Shown here: positions 47,386 to 59,407 of the stretch, one piece after another
Layout of the letters: each line of letters opens with the position of its first letter
Numbering within the stretch: the stretch's first letter is position 1
NCBI GenBank assembly: GCA_012064415.1
Contig: SSNU01000163.1
Location: forward strand, 930,001 to 994,000
Length of the DNA: 64,000 nt
From: Gyrodactylus bullatarudis
Lineage: Eukaryota; Platyhelminthes; Monogenea; Gyrodactylidea; Gyrodactylidae
Reading direction: 5' to 3'
Translations under genes and position numbers: made by a program
Notes under the pieces: model-generated
Told to the model about the DNA's origin: nothing
What the model saw: only the letters and a program-made list of their open reading frames with translations
Databases searched by the model: none

Positions 47386-50062
47386 ATGACTGGTATTTCA
47401 GTTTATGTTCGCATAAAACCTTCAGATACTGAAGATCCTTCCTTAGTTAAAATAAGTCCAAATGAACTTGAAATAAATAGTCGTTCTGTTAAGCACTCCT
47501 TCCTATTCGATTCTATTCTTGATCAAAATATACCTCAAAGAGATGTCTACGAAGCTACAGGGAAAACTCTTCTAAATGAAGCTCTAAATGGATACAATTG
47601 TACACTTCTGGCCTATGGACAGACCTGCTCGGGTAAAACTCACACGATTTTTGGTAGTGATCATTCCCGAGGAATTGTTCCCAGAATATTTGAAGATTTA
47701 TCAAACATACTAGGAAAACAAAGTGAAAATCACATTTCCATTCGGATGTCTTATTATGAAATTTATAAAGAAAAGATTGTTGACCTCTTATGCTCAAATG
47801 CAAACAAAAAATATGTAAGTATATTCATTTTTAAATTCATTTTAATCAATTCTGACATAATTCATAGCTAAAAGTTGGAGAAGACCCCAAGCGAGGACCA
47901 TACGTAAAGGGATTAACCTATGTGAATGTTGAGAACTTGCCAGAGGCGATGAGCTCCTTTCGAACATCCTACGACAGAAGGTCGGTATGCTCAACTAACA
48001 TGAATGAGAGATCATCCAGGTCACATTGCATTTTTTCCCTTTATTTCACCATCAGCAGGAATGTAAGCCCCCTTCAAAATCTCATGACCTCTATAATTCT
48101 GGTTATAAAATCTTCTTTTTTAGCTAAAAATTGACTCTAATGTTGTGCATGAAGTGAAGAATTCTCAGTTCAATATTGTCGACTTGGCAGGTAGCGAATT
48201 ATTTTCCGACATTGATCAAAATGACCAGTCAAAGCTGAGGGAATGCATCATGATTAACAAGTCTCTGTTTACACTCGGCAAAGTGATAAGCCAACTTTCG
48301 AAAATTCAGTACAAAGACATTTCCTACACGCCCCTGAGCAAGTACGTTCAAATGACGCCTAGAAAGATGAGTAAACATGTCTCATATCGTGATTCAGTCC
48401 TCACCTGGTTACTCAAGGAGAGTCTCGGGGGTAACTCAAAGACAACTCTCATCGCCACTGTGAATGCGCTGCCGATACACTCGGATGAAAGCCTCAGAAC
48501 TCTCAGATATGCTCAAAAAGCACATTCCATCGTTAATATTCCTACTGTTAACGAAGATGATCGCTGTCGCTTAATTAAAGACCTCATAAAGGAAATTAAT
48601 CGACTGAAAATGGAATTATCCCATGCTAGCTCTCCCAGGAGTCCTTACCAAAAGTCAATCACCCATTTGAAGCAAGAATTGGACCTAAGGAATAATATAA
48701 TTGAACAGTTAACCCAGTAAGCTATCTTCTTATAATGTCTTTTTTTATCCTCTGTTAAAGTAAACTTGTTCAGGCAACTGAAATTATCCCGTTTCTCAAT
48801 ACAGAGTTATTCATCTACCAACATCTCAGAGGATGATACAGAATCTCTACGAAGTACATCTGGAGATTACCTCGAGATAGCTAATTCAAAGACTTGCTTC
48901 TACAATGAAGATAACTATTATATTGATAATAATGTTAACACTGAACAAATAGAGACTCCAAAGATACGCAACAGTATAGTATCAGACATTTCCTCGTGAG
49001 TTATTCAATAATTATAATAATACTGCATAATCAATGAATTCAATGTTTAGGCCAACTAACCACCAGGTCAACGAGATGAAAACCAACAGTTCCATCTCAA
49101 GACGAACTCAAAGCCATAACCTGTAAGTCATCTTCATCTTTAAGATAGGAAAAGTGCATTTTTCAAAAGAATATATCCCTTCAAGATTTGATGATGATTC
49201 AATATTCATAAAGCCACTCTCTCCTCTGCAGCCAATTTATCCTACAGTGTGAGTTGCTTGTTTTCATTCCATCTTGGTTCAATTTTGTTAATCTCTCTGC
49301 CCCTTTTATTAAAAAAACAGTCTCAAGGAATGTGTTAGCGTATCCATACAAACAGATGACATATCCTTACGAGTAATGATGGACAAGACTACCTTGTATG
49401 TATCTTGTTGATTGATTTCAAATTGACTCTTAGTTTCATTCTCTCATAGGACAGACCAGATAGTCCACCAGAACACTTGCATTTCGCCAATACGCGACCC
49501 TGAAGATAACAAAGAAAACAAGGACGAGGCATTGAGAAATGCACGCATCTCTAAGAATACAAACTACGCTTACAAGGTTTTATACGTGGGTTTTGCTTCT
49601 CTTACTGACTTTTTTAATGATTGAATTAAAATTTGCACTATCTGTTTAATCACAGCAAGATGTCTGTAAGAAGAATATTGACCTTAACGAAGCCAATATG
49701 GTCCAGGAATGGGAAAACAAAGAGCTCAAAGCCAAGCTAACTGTAAGATGAATGACCAATTTTTTATCACAAGAAAAATAAGGATAATTTTCCACTTTAG
49801 CGTTGCGAACGTGAACTGGAGTGTTCAGCCAAATGCATAGAAGTATTGGAATCAAAAATCGGGATATATCAAAAGCTGGTAAGTTGTAAAACATCCTATT
49901 CCCTTGAATAATAAGATTAATTTATCTATTAATAGTTGGAAGCTGCTTCGGCCACAAGGGAAGAACTCTTATTTGTGAGTTTACTTTGAACTGTTTATGA
50001 TTAGATAATTTATCTCTAATTCTTGTTCATCTTTGCAGAAGACATCCAAGGAATCTATATAG
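47386..50062 (+). CDS. Kinesin-3-like motor protein
   Basis: Microtubule motor. The motor domain is at the N-terminus: P-loop AYGQTCSGKTHT, switch I NERSSRSHCIFSL, switch II DLAGSE, then YRDSVLTWLLKESLGGNSKT and LRTLRYAQKAHSIVNIPTVNED, which read most like kinesin-3 (KIF14/KIF1 group). A short neck coil follows. The tail is made of many tiny exons (48766-48996, then pieces of 25-110 bp to 50062), with Ser-rich stretches and a final coiled coil (VQEWENKELKAKLT, RCERELECSAKCIEVLESKI). No FHA or PH domain is seen, so the protein, at roughly 650 residues, is much shorter than usual kinesin-3s. Exon joins in the tail are inferred from GT-AG and frame only. AATAAA lies at about 50.13 kb. Confidence 0.83.
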
Positions 50063-50155
50063 CTCTTTCAGAATAACTTAATATCATTAATAAATAATTA
50101 TTTGAATAATAATTGTATATTTGAATGTTAATAAAATTATTTTTTTTAATTCTCT

Positions 50156-50764
50156 TTAATGCTCTCTTCTATATTTAAGTGCCTTTGGGAATATATCACC
50201 TGTTTGACTGTCCACGATGAATTCAATAATCTCTGAAAAACTATCCAAGGAAAATGAAATATTTGTGTTTTGCTTATCAGCGATTCTCAGTTGATAAAAT
50301 CTAGCCAGATTAGTGGGACCAGAATAGGCCATCTCTGGGAGTTTGTAGGTGATCAAAGAGTGAAAATTAGCTGATCTCTTGCTGATCAGGTTAATAATAC
50401 AGGTTAGTTTGTTGACATGCTCTTTCATTTTTGTATCAAAATTATCGATAATCTTGTGAATGTCCTGTATGACTACTACGTCCAAATTCAAATTGACTGC
50501 TGATTGAGTCAAAAGCTTGTAGAGCTGTACCTTGCATGTTATTGTGGTCATGAAAACTTTTTTCCATCCATCATAATCGATCATGTATGAGCCATGAATA
50601 TGAAATTTAGAACTAGTACTCATTTTCTCAGCTCGAATAAACAGACATTGCAAATTTTCGTGACAAGTAGAGTTTACTGCATCACAGACTATTGAATGAA
50701 TCACTTCTTCGAATGATTCATCCTCATATTGAATCCAATTGATTCCTTTGAATTCATGGAACAT
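50156..50764 (-). CDS. Unknown protein, 202 residues
   Basis: Single open frame with no introns, starting MFHEFKGINWIQYEDESFEE. I do not recognise the family. Visible features: LQCLFIRAEKM and NLDVVVIQDIHKII look like two buried strands, the second ending in acidic residues as a Walker B strand would. LARFYQLRIADKQN then FSLDSF resembles the late strands of RecA-like folds such as RAD51 paralogues. There is no Walker A motif. That fold is a weak suggestion. The frame is well kept and lies tail-to-tail with the kinesin (93 bp) and head-to-head with the cytochrome b5 gene (136 bp), so it is likely a real gene. Confidence 0.6.
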   Translation of the reverse strand: MFHEFKGINWIQYEDESFEEVIHSIVCDAVNSTCHENLQCLFIRAEKMSTSSKFHIHGSYMIDYDGWKKVFMTTITCKVQLYKLLTQSAVNLNLDVVVIQDIHKIIDNFDTKMKEHVNKLTCIINLISKRSANFHSLITYKLPEMAYSGPTNLARFYQLRIADKQNTNISFSLDSFSEIIEFIVDSQTGDIFPKALKYRREH

Positions 50765-50900
50765 TTTGAGTTTCCCAGTTGGTTATCAGTACTTTGCAAA
50801 AATCCTGAGACTCCCAATTCAGTTTGAAATTATAACTCAGATTTATATAAACAAGAATTATTTCCTTATTCATGCTTGTTATCAATTATTGATAATTTAA
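50765..50900. promoter_or_regulatory. Shared promoter region, unknown gene (-) and cytochrome b5 (+)
   Basis: 136 bp between two divergent start codons. Strongly AT-rich. No specific motif is recognised. Confidence 0.45.
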
Positions 50901-52998
50901 ATGAAATTACTTACGAGATCAGAAGTTTCAAGGCATAATAAGATTAACGATGCTTGGATTATTATTCACAACCATGTTTACGATGTAACCAATTTCATAA
51001 GAGATGTAAAATGCTATAGTTTTATTATTTTCTAGCATCCTGGTGGTAAAACTACTCTTTTAGACCATTGTGGTACTGATGCATCTGAAATATTCGAGAA
51101 AATTATGCATACTGATTTCGCTAGAGATCTAATGAAAGACCTTTTGATAGGAAAACTTGATATTTCTGAAGAAACAGCAATAAAGGTTTCCACTGCGTGA
51201 GTATCATGAATGTTTCAGCTTTTGAATCATTAAAAAATCCTTTTTAACTTAACAGAAAGATAATGACATTTGATCAAGTGATGCAGGAGAATTCCAAAGG
51301 AAAATTCCTCATGATTATTCATAATAAGGTTTATGATTTGACAAAATTCAAGCATGAACATCCTGGTGGTTATAAAGTTCTTGAGGAACAAATGCATAGC
51401 AAGGACAGCTTTGAAACATTCGAGGATGTTGGCCATTCTGACGAAGCTCGTCAAATGATGAGTAAATACTTTATTGCTCATATATCAAAAAAGGATGCTG
51501 CTTACAGGCCAACTATATCAAAGATGAAGTGAGCCAAATAATTCGTTTTTTTCTATAAATTCTTAAGTAAAATCTCATCCCCCCATCTCCTATGTACATG
51601 AAATCTCATGGATATAAGTGCTAAGGATCATTAAAAAATCGATATAAATGCATTATCAATTTATTGAGTTCTAAATTAGAACTTCTAATGCAAATTCATA
51701 AAACTACTTCTTGAAGAATTCAAAAATATGTTAATTACTCGAGTAAAAACATGTTGAATGGGTTTGGTTTAGAATTACCCTTGACATTTTACCACTTGTA
51801 GTATCCCATTTTTGATTTTAAAATAATTTCCAACATTAACTTCATTAGAATACACAATTTACTTATTCTTTTCTAAGAGTGAGTTGAAATCGATAAATCC
51901 TTGACGTTGAAAGATCAACATGTCATTAAAATAAACTTCTCTTTATTAGTTTACAATCTTATTTAGTGGAATGAGTCATAGTTAGTAAGGCAATAGAATC
52001 TAGTTTTCTTGCCTCTTGCATGGATCTTGTCCCACCCCCTCTTATTTATGTAATACATACATAATATGTATGTTGTGCCCATTTTGGTTAATCTGCCGAT
52101 TATGCATAATCAGCAACCCTCTCCCGAATATGGATAATCAAAGTCTAAATCAGTCGTTAAACAAAGGTGAAATTCTCGTCCATTGTTTGACTGTAAAATA
52201 TACAGTGGACCGAAATCATCGAAAATTTCAAGTGTCTTAAACTTCTGATGTTCTTTTCGATTTGAAGGGTCGAAGAAGATGATATTTTTTGAAATGGCCC
52301 TGAATAACCATTAGTAATTTACACTCACCATCTCTCGAAAATCAGTCAGGTCGACTCGAGCTCTTTGATTAAAATTATTGGATAAAATAGGTTCGACTAT
52401 AATTCCTCTGTTCTTTGCTCTTGAGAATTTTGTGATACAAATTGAATTGAAAATTCCAATTTTCCGCTAAGTTATATTCTCGTAAAGCTTGTCTATCTTT
52501 GTCAGTTTTAAGCCTCCTTGACCTATATTTTCTTGGTGTTAAAGACTGAAGAGACAAGTGTTTCTCCTTCATAAGATAGATAGGAATATACTAGTATAAT
52601 TTATTATGAAAAATACTTAGAATTGTCTTTTTTCATACCTACTTTTAAGTAAATAGTCGAATATTTAAAAAAACTTGAATTTATCAATTTATTTAAATAC
52701 CTTTCTCTGGAAAGAGGAGAGGTTTTTAAGAGTCTCAAATGAACGAGTCTAAAATACTTTAATTTTGATCCAGTACAGTTCTTTAGGGAGCTGCTCGGCA
52801 TAGATTGACCATAACGTTGTTCGCTTGCCACAAGCCAGAAGACAACTGGCAGCAAGCGAACAACTTTATAGTCAGTGCAAATATTTGTCAAATTTTTTTC
52901 TTTTAATTTTTAGCACCCAGTCCAATATTCTCTTGCCAATAGTTGTTGTGATTGCTGGAATTCTCATTGCTGCCGCCTACCATTTGGGATATTTTTGA
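50901..52998 (+). CDS. Tandem two-domain, tail-anchored cytochrome b5
   Basis: Electron carrier of the ER or outer mitochondrial membrane type, but with two heme domains. Exons 50901-51005, 51036-51196, 51256-51528 and 52914-52998 add up to 624 nt, exactly 207 codons plus stop. Domain 1 (residues about 4-80) has NFIRDHPGGKTTLL and KIMHTDFARDL, so both axial His ligands are present. Domain 2 (about 91-175) has FKHEHPGGYKVLEE and FEDVGHSDEARQ, again both His. The C-terminus is a hydrophobic anchor (ILLPIVVVIAGILIAAAYHL) with a short tail. Introns are 30, 59 and 1385 bp. Typical cytochrome b5 has one domain and about 130 residues. AATAAA is at about 53.02 kb. Confidence 0.9.
52806..52874. repeat. 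69-bp hairpin (palindromic repeat) in cytochrome b5 intron 3
   Basis: TGACCATAACGTTGTTCGCT on the left pairs with AGCGAACAACTTTATAGTCA on the right, leaving a loop of about 29 bp. It is GC-richer than the flanks. It may be a very short MITE or a structured intronic sequence; no second copy was noticed. Confidence 0.5.
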
Positions 52999-53113
52999 AT
53001 TAATTTTTACCTTTTAATAAAATTGTTATTTTTTCCTTCATTCTTGAGCCTTGTTCTGCCTCTTTTTTGAAACTCGATATGAGTATTTTTCAATTCTATT
53101 TATTTTCTCAGCA

Positions 53114-56100
53114 ATGCATTTGACTCTCCGACTGACCAGTCTGAAGGGTAAACGAACAGTTCGTGATCTCACTGATTTGTACTACAAAAAGTCATGGTAT
53201 AAGAGGGGTAAACTCCTCAAGGCTGATCGAAGTCTCCTACCCAAACGATTAATGGAGAACAATGGACTTGTCCAGGAATTGGCCAAAGCCGAAGAATACT
53301 CTCCGGCCAAAATATTTTCATTCTCTCCTGGACGAGAGAAGACCCTCCGAGAAATTGAATTGCTCAAGTCTCAGAATTACACGAAAATATCCCAACGTAT
53401 GAATGAACTTTTGAATACAGGGAAGGAATCCAATGTAAAAATTGATGATGGACTCAGATTCTCACCAGAATATCGTTTCTCACTAGGTCTCCCACAAGTT
53501 GCGCTCCTCACCAATGTAAGTTCACCTTTTCTCATGTTACAAGTTGATTTCTTCAATTACAACATTTAACACAGATTGTATGCTATTCATTCATTTTTAG
53601 GTTTCTTTCTTAATTAGAGTAATTCAATTTTAATGAAGGTTGTAAACATAGTACTGAGTTGTAAAGTCGTTCTGGAAATAGTCTTCGCATATATTGAATC
53701 CAAGAAACTATTAATATTCCAACAAAATTGAAGGGAAAAACATAAAAATAAGGAATCAAATTTACGATTGATAACTTTTGAGATCTAATGATCCATTATT
53801 AAGAATTTTAGAGACCTTGAAAATTGTTAGAAAAATCGATCTGGGGACAAGGACAATATGAAAAAGTTCTGTTGAGAAAAATTAAAAGACCATCAGAAGT
53901 TGTCTGAATTAATGAAAAAATTCTTCAATAAAATTTGCTCATTAAATTTTTCGAGCAAATTTTCAGAATCACTAATTTTATTCAAGTTCATAAAACTAAA
54001 ACCAATTCTTTTTAAACAAAAATTGTTTTTCAATTATCTCTTGTTTAAATCCATATTTTCAACACTTATAAAATAAAAGTTTTATTTTAAGTTTTATTAT
54101 AAAACTGAATTAACGATTGCAATCATCATTTCTTGAATATTTGTAACTTTACGATATGGAAAAACAAGATATAAATAATTGCTGAAAGCTTCAATAGATG
54201 TCAACAGACATCGAAATTTCCCCAGAGAAGAAATAAAAGCAGGCTTCAAATCATCTGGCCGTAGACTCATCTTCATCTTCAGCAGCTGAAATTTTTTCTT
54301 AGAATCACATAAGAATGTAAGCTTCTTTAGAAAAAGCAGGCTCTTAACTCTTAAAGACTATCCAGCTTATGACTGTAGCTATTATCTGATTTCTATTGAA
54401 AACTTATTGGATAAATTTGGTCAAAACTCTGTTGTGAATATCAAGAAAGAAAACTAGGGCCTATTATATTAAATTTTCTTTGATAGCGTAATGAATTTTA
54501 GCTTCAGCACGGTCAATCAACAGAAATGAATTCTTATTTTTGCTTTTAAAAATTAATTCCCAATTATTTTTATATTTACTCATGAGTATGCCTTTTATTA
54601 TTTATTTTTTTAATGACAGAAATATCGAGAAAACCTAAATTTTCAGCAAAATAATGGCATTTAATGAAAATGAAAATTAATCAAAAGAAAAATTAAATGT
54701 TTAGAATAAAATCGAAATACTTAGAAGTAAAGCTGGTGTTAGAAAATAAATTTTACATTTCTGATATCTTCGAAGAATGCCGAGCGATCTTTGATCAACA
54801 AGTCAGGGTGGAAAAAAATTTTTTTTCTCCTTGATCTCATCCGATTTTTTGGGTCGATCTCCCAATTAAGGGTCAAATTTCTTCAAAAATTCTGATTTTT
54901 TAGGCTAGAAATCTCCAACTTGTCAAATAAACTTTTTGTGAAAAAATTGTCAAAAAGAAATTTTCAATCCTGTTTTTGATCCATACTCTGAGATCTGATC
55001 TTGATTGAAAAAAAAATTTTTCTCTTCCTAAATTGCTCTTCATCTTACGCTTTTTTTCAAGATTTAATTTTATTGGTTCGCAATAAAAAATTAGCTAAGA
55101 AAAACATTGTTTAGCGTGAGCGTCAAATCTAACGCGAAGACTATTTCCAGAACGACTTTAGTCCATTCATAAAAATCATATTTAAATGCAATTTACAACC
55201 TTCATTTAGACCAAAAATAATTACCAGAGATTCTTTAGTGCAAGCCTCTTTTTGCTAATTAGGAAAATTCTGAGTAGAATATTTTGGTATATAAAATACT
55301 CTTTTCTTTTAGCGTAGAGAATTTACTGAATTTTTAAAATTAATTTCTAGACCAAGGTTGACTATGGAGTTCCTGAGGGATACTCAAAAACCATTGACAA
55401 GTTCCTTCAAAGTGAGCTTGTAAGTAGACAGGATTATTTCTTTCGACGCATTGTCGAGCGTGTCATAATGCACTCAAACGTATGGGACACAGAAGAGGTT
55501 AAATGGCCAACTAGATATCAGGATTCTATCAAGCAGATTCGTCTCTCTCGTGAGAATCTCATACATCCTGATAATAGTACAAGTATGATGTTGTCTGGCC
55601 TATTCAAGGCCATCTCAGTGAATTTCCCACAACTCTCTCACTTGAACAAGGAAACCCTCCCCACTAAGGAAATGATCCAAGATATCCTCTTCAACTCAAC
55701 ACTGCTGTCGAATCGGAGGATTGAAACATTCTTCCATCATAAACTGGAGACTAAGCGAGGCGAAGAGAATTCCTACAGGGTCTTTGTCAACTATAATCAA
55801 CCGATTGCTTTGGTCTCTCTTAACAAGCAAGACCCATTCACTCCTTCTCAGGGATCATCAGAAGAGAATGTCGTCTTTGAGTACTTTAACAGGTGTAAAC
55901 AAGAAATTGGTCCAATTGATCCAGCCATAGATTTATTAAGGCATGAGTTCATCCCCACCCGGTATAATCATTCCGATGGATGGCATATCGGGGATGAGAG
56001 TCCGACAAGAAAGAATATTCCACTGATAACCTGCAATTACGGATATCTCAATTCGAACTCGAATGATTTACTTCCCCCAGAATTTCCTACCAGCAAACCT

Positions 56101-56478
56101 GGCCAACGACAATCGATTGGAGTAATTTACGCCTACGCTCAAGCCCTGGCAATGGCACGTAGGCAATATGGTGTAGAGTTTGTTGAAGATGCCATGAGAA
56201 ACGGAGAAGATTTACGCGAGCCCATCTCTTTCGATGTAATCGGTTCAGCAGACGGTGTTGTCTATGATATTCTATCATTTCAGTTGAACACTCTCAAATC
56301 TGAATTCCAGTCCGGAAACAAGGGCCCGAATCAGGCTTGGATTCATTCCATGGATGGCTTCAAATTATATAACAAGGTCATTCCGACAAGACTCCGCTAC
56401 AAATATGCAAAATATTTAGATTTGGACATGTCTGTAGTTGCTAGACTCTTTGCCTCTTATTATAGAGCTGTTATGTAG
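53114..56478 (+). CDS. MRPL37: Mitochondrial ribosomal protein L37
   Basis: Large-subunit mitoribosomal protein specific to animals. Exon 1 (53114-53516) starts MHLTLRLTSLKGKRTVRDL, a basic mitochondrial-type N-terminus. Exon 2 starts about 55351 (TKVDYGVPEGYSKTI). The C-terminal half has NYNQPIALVSLNKQDPF, ARRQYG, IGSADGVVYDILSFQLNTL and NQAWIHSMDG, which align well with the conserved part of MRPL37. A total of about 510 residues is near the family size. The 1.8-kb intron contains a foldback element. The start Met directly follows a splice-acceptor-like TATTTTCTCAG, and the gene follows cytochrome b5 by only 115 bp on the same strand. Confidence 0.85.
53633..55207. mobile_element. 1.6-kb foldback element in MRPL37 intron
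   Basis: Inverted ends: ATGAAGGTTGTAAA and AAAGTCGTTCTGGAAATAGT on the left (53633-53688) pair with ACTATTTCCAGAACGACTTT and TTTACAACCTTCAT on the right (55134-55207). The right arm carries an extra spacer of about 28 bp. The interior, about 1.45 kb, is AT-rich with no usable open frame, so it is a non-autonomous DNA element or an old deleted one. TTTA-like flanks are present on both sides but no clear target duplication can be set. Confidence 0.6.
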
Positions 56479-56827
56479 AATAAATCTTTCTTTTCATTAA
56501 AACTCTATTTTTTAATCATTAGTAAGAATAAACGAATGACTGGAATCATGTGTGATCTTCTAGCCCAAGTAAAGAATAAAACTTGTATGCCTAAAATGTT
56601 ATTTCCTATGTATAATTTGAATTGTAATAAAAATCGATTACTATATCTTGTTGATTGGATATGCATAGAAATTAACTTGTTTTGAGAAAATACAGTTGTA
56701 TAATTTGAAAGACGTGAAAATAAACTTGTGATTACATTACACTAATAGGTTATTATTAGCTTTGTCAAATCGCTGAGATATTGTTGATTCATATTAGAAT
56801 TACATTTTGTAATTGAGAGGGAGGGTT

Positions 56828-59407
56828 TTACATACTCTTCATTTTTCTCATCAATTCGTCAAGGTCTACATTGTTTGCGTTGACAATTTCAGCGTCAAGC
56901 TAAGAAAAAACAAGAGAAAATTAGGAAAGGTTAATCTCGAAAAGAAGAATAGAAATTATTAAATTTCATAAGTATCCCTCTCTTGGGTGTGATATTTTCA
57001 TGTATGGTGATTAGAGAATTGGAATGTTATTAAGTTGTCCCATTAGCGATTCCTTTCAATATCTCAAATCCTAACCCAAAGATTTCCTCAATTTTTTTGA
57101 ATGTAAAAATGTACGAAATTTATATAAAGAAAGGGATAATTTAGTACAATGACTAAAGCTGTCAGAAAATAGCATATTTTCTATGAAAATATGCATAAAT
57201 AGCAATTCAAGCATCAATATATTATACTCTCATGATCACCTCAATAAAGATACTACGGTGACCAGACATCTTAAAAACGAAAACCATGGTGCTTCAATTT
57301 CTAATTTTTCTATTTTATACAAGAACCCAGAGGATGACAGCATAGATGTGTGGGTGAAGGAGAAATTCTTCATCAACATGTATAAACCTAATTTATGTGT
57401 TCAAAAGAATTATTCATTTAATCTTCAACTACCATGGACTATGTGAGCTTTATCACCTTTTACTCTTCACTGTTGCTATTTATTGAAGAGTTTTTGGTGT
57501 TTTTTCAGCTTAGATAATATTCTAATTTCCATTCATGATTCTTATATTCTCTAACTTATACTATTTCTTTGTAAATTGTAAATTATTATTTTTCATTCAA
57601 ACTTAAACTTTTATCATTTTCAAAGAGAGACCACTGATGATCCTTTGAGAAATGCGCATTTGGTTATAAATATATTTCTTTCACATATTTCTAAAATACT
57701 CACAAGTAGTTAAAAAATTATTTGAAATAGTTGACACGTATTAGAGTTCATATTATTTCTTGCCCTCAAAAGACTCGTGGATAGTTTAGTTTATGCCTGT
57801 CCCAATAAAGAGCTTATCTCAAATTAGAATAAAAATATTTATATCGTACATGCAGAGCTGTAACCTTTTTTGGTTTGAGTAAGGATCATTCTGATCCCAT
57901 GTCTAGAAATTCAGGGCCAAGGTACTTGAGAAAATGGCAAATTATCTAAAAGAATAGCACGCGAAAAATTATAGCAAAAAAACCGGAAACGCTGTAATTA
58001 TTTTATAAATGTGACTAAATTCGTAGACAAAATTTATACAATATATCAAAATTAGGAAAAATAGCATTTTGACAACTCTAGTAATAACTTAAAGTTATTA
58101 ATTTGTATAGATCTAAATAAATATAGTCAACTCAGTGAGGAAATTAGAGCTCAAACGATTCATCAAATACATTAGCAGTATTTTCATCGGAAATTCTTGC
58201 TTACCTCTTCGTCTCTGTCTCCGGTACTGTTCTCTTCCACTAATTCAATGTTGTACTCGTTTGGCTGATTACGTAAAAATTCTTGTTCTTTCCTCTTCTT
58301 TTCTCGCTTCAACTTTTCTTCCTCAATTAAATATTCAATGTTCCAAGGGGAATCTACTGGAAGACCTTTTGATTCTAAATCTATTTTCCTCTCCTCTTGG
58401 CGTCTACGACAAAAGGAGTCATCACAAATTGGATTTGGACGAAGGACTTCCTTGTAGACATTATCATTTATAGCACCATAGCCAAAGTATGAACTAACAC
58501 AACCAAAATTCAATAGCCATTTAAGACAATTCTGCACCATGACACCAGCAACAATAGCCATTGTTGTTGGCAGGGAAGCAGCACAGACACCTTCTTTCTT
58601 GAGGGTCTTTTCTGAAATACCACTCTCCACAATAAAAGGAGGACAACATTCGAAGCAAGCTGTCCTTCCAGGATATACAAGCTGGGTATGGCAACTGACC
58701 GCATTCTCACTGACACCGCTCTCGAACCACACCTACGAAATTAATTGTCATCAGAAATGAAAAATTGATGGAGAAAATTTCAAGATTTACTTGATTGAGT
58801 TCATTGCAAACTTTGTTTATGGTAAGGCGAGCCTCAAAGTTATCCACACAACTGAGAACCAAATCGACTTTTGAGTTTGTCAAGGATCCTTTCTCGATTG
58901 TCTTCATAAAGTTTGAGAAGTTTTCAACTAGACAAATATTGTAGTTATAAGTTTCAATTTGGACATCAGGATTTATCGAGAGAAGAGTGGAAGCGGCCGC
59001 CTCAACCTTGCTCAGGCCAGACTGATGTGGCTGGAAGAATAATCTGTTCATGTTCGCCAATTCAACTTTGTCATAATCAAAGAGAATTAATTTGCCTACA
59101 CCACAACGGACAAGCATTTCAGAAGTTACTGAACCAACACCACCGACTCCAACAACAACTACAGTCTTTTGTCGAATTCTGGGATTAGACTCAAATTAAT
59201 AATTTACTTTTCGTAATCTTTAACAATACCCATCTTTTGCAGAGCCATTAAACGACTGTATGGATTAGAGTCGACAACTTCGAAACTCATTTTTTCTATT
59301 TTCTCTCTTGATGGAATGCTTGTTTCTCCGGATAATTTATTCTTAAGATCTTGAATTTGTTTTTTAAGAGATAAAATCTCAGTTTTGAGTGTTTCTCCAT
59401 CGTTCAT
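56828..59407 (-). CDS. UBA5: Ubiquitin-like modifier-activating enzyme 5 (UFM1 E1)
   Basis: Activates UFM1 for transfer to UFC1. Start [11 protein letters not shown] at 59407; [21 protein letters not shown] precedes a 29-bp intron (59179-59207). Then comes the ATP-binding [17 protein letters not shown] and [16 protein letters not shown]. The catalytic Cys lies in [12 protein letters not shown]. Zinc-binding pairs are ACFECCPP and [11 protein letters not shown]. The last exon (56828-56899) encodes the UFC1-binding tail ending [12 protein letters not shown], which fits the human UBA5 C-terminus and joins in phase after TGDRDEE across a 1.3-kb intron. The UFM1-interacting segment falls in the charged linker. 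The protein is about 400 residues, typical length. Confidence 0.95.
57183..57446 (+). pseudogene. Possible GIY-YIG endonuclease fragment of a retroelement in UBA5 intron
   Basis: The plus-strand frame, antisense to UBA5, reads [20 protein letters not shown] and then [19 protein letters not shown]. The pattern HLxxxNHxxxxxxFxIL, then KExxxIxxxKPxLN, occurs at the end of GIY-YIG domains such as those of Penelope-like elements. The catalytic GIY-YIG start is not visible. Short and isolated, so a remnant at best. Confidence 0.35.

Noticed and set aside
52016..52240. 74-codon frame with Cys-rich start in cytochrome b5 intron
   Set aside because: No recognisable domain and low-complexity flanks; no sign of selection can be read from it.
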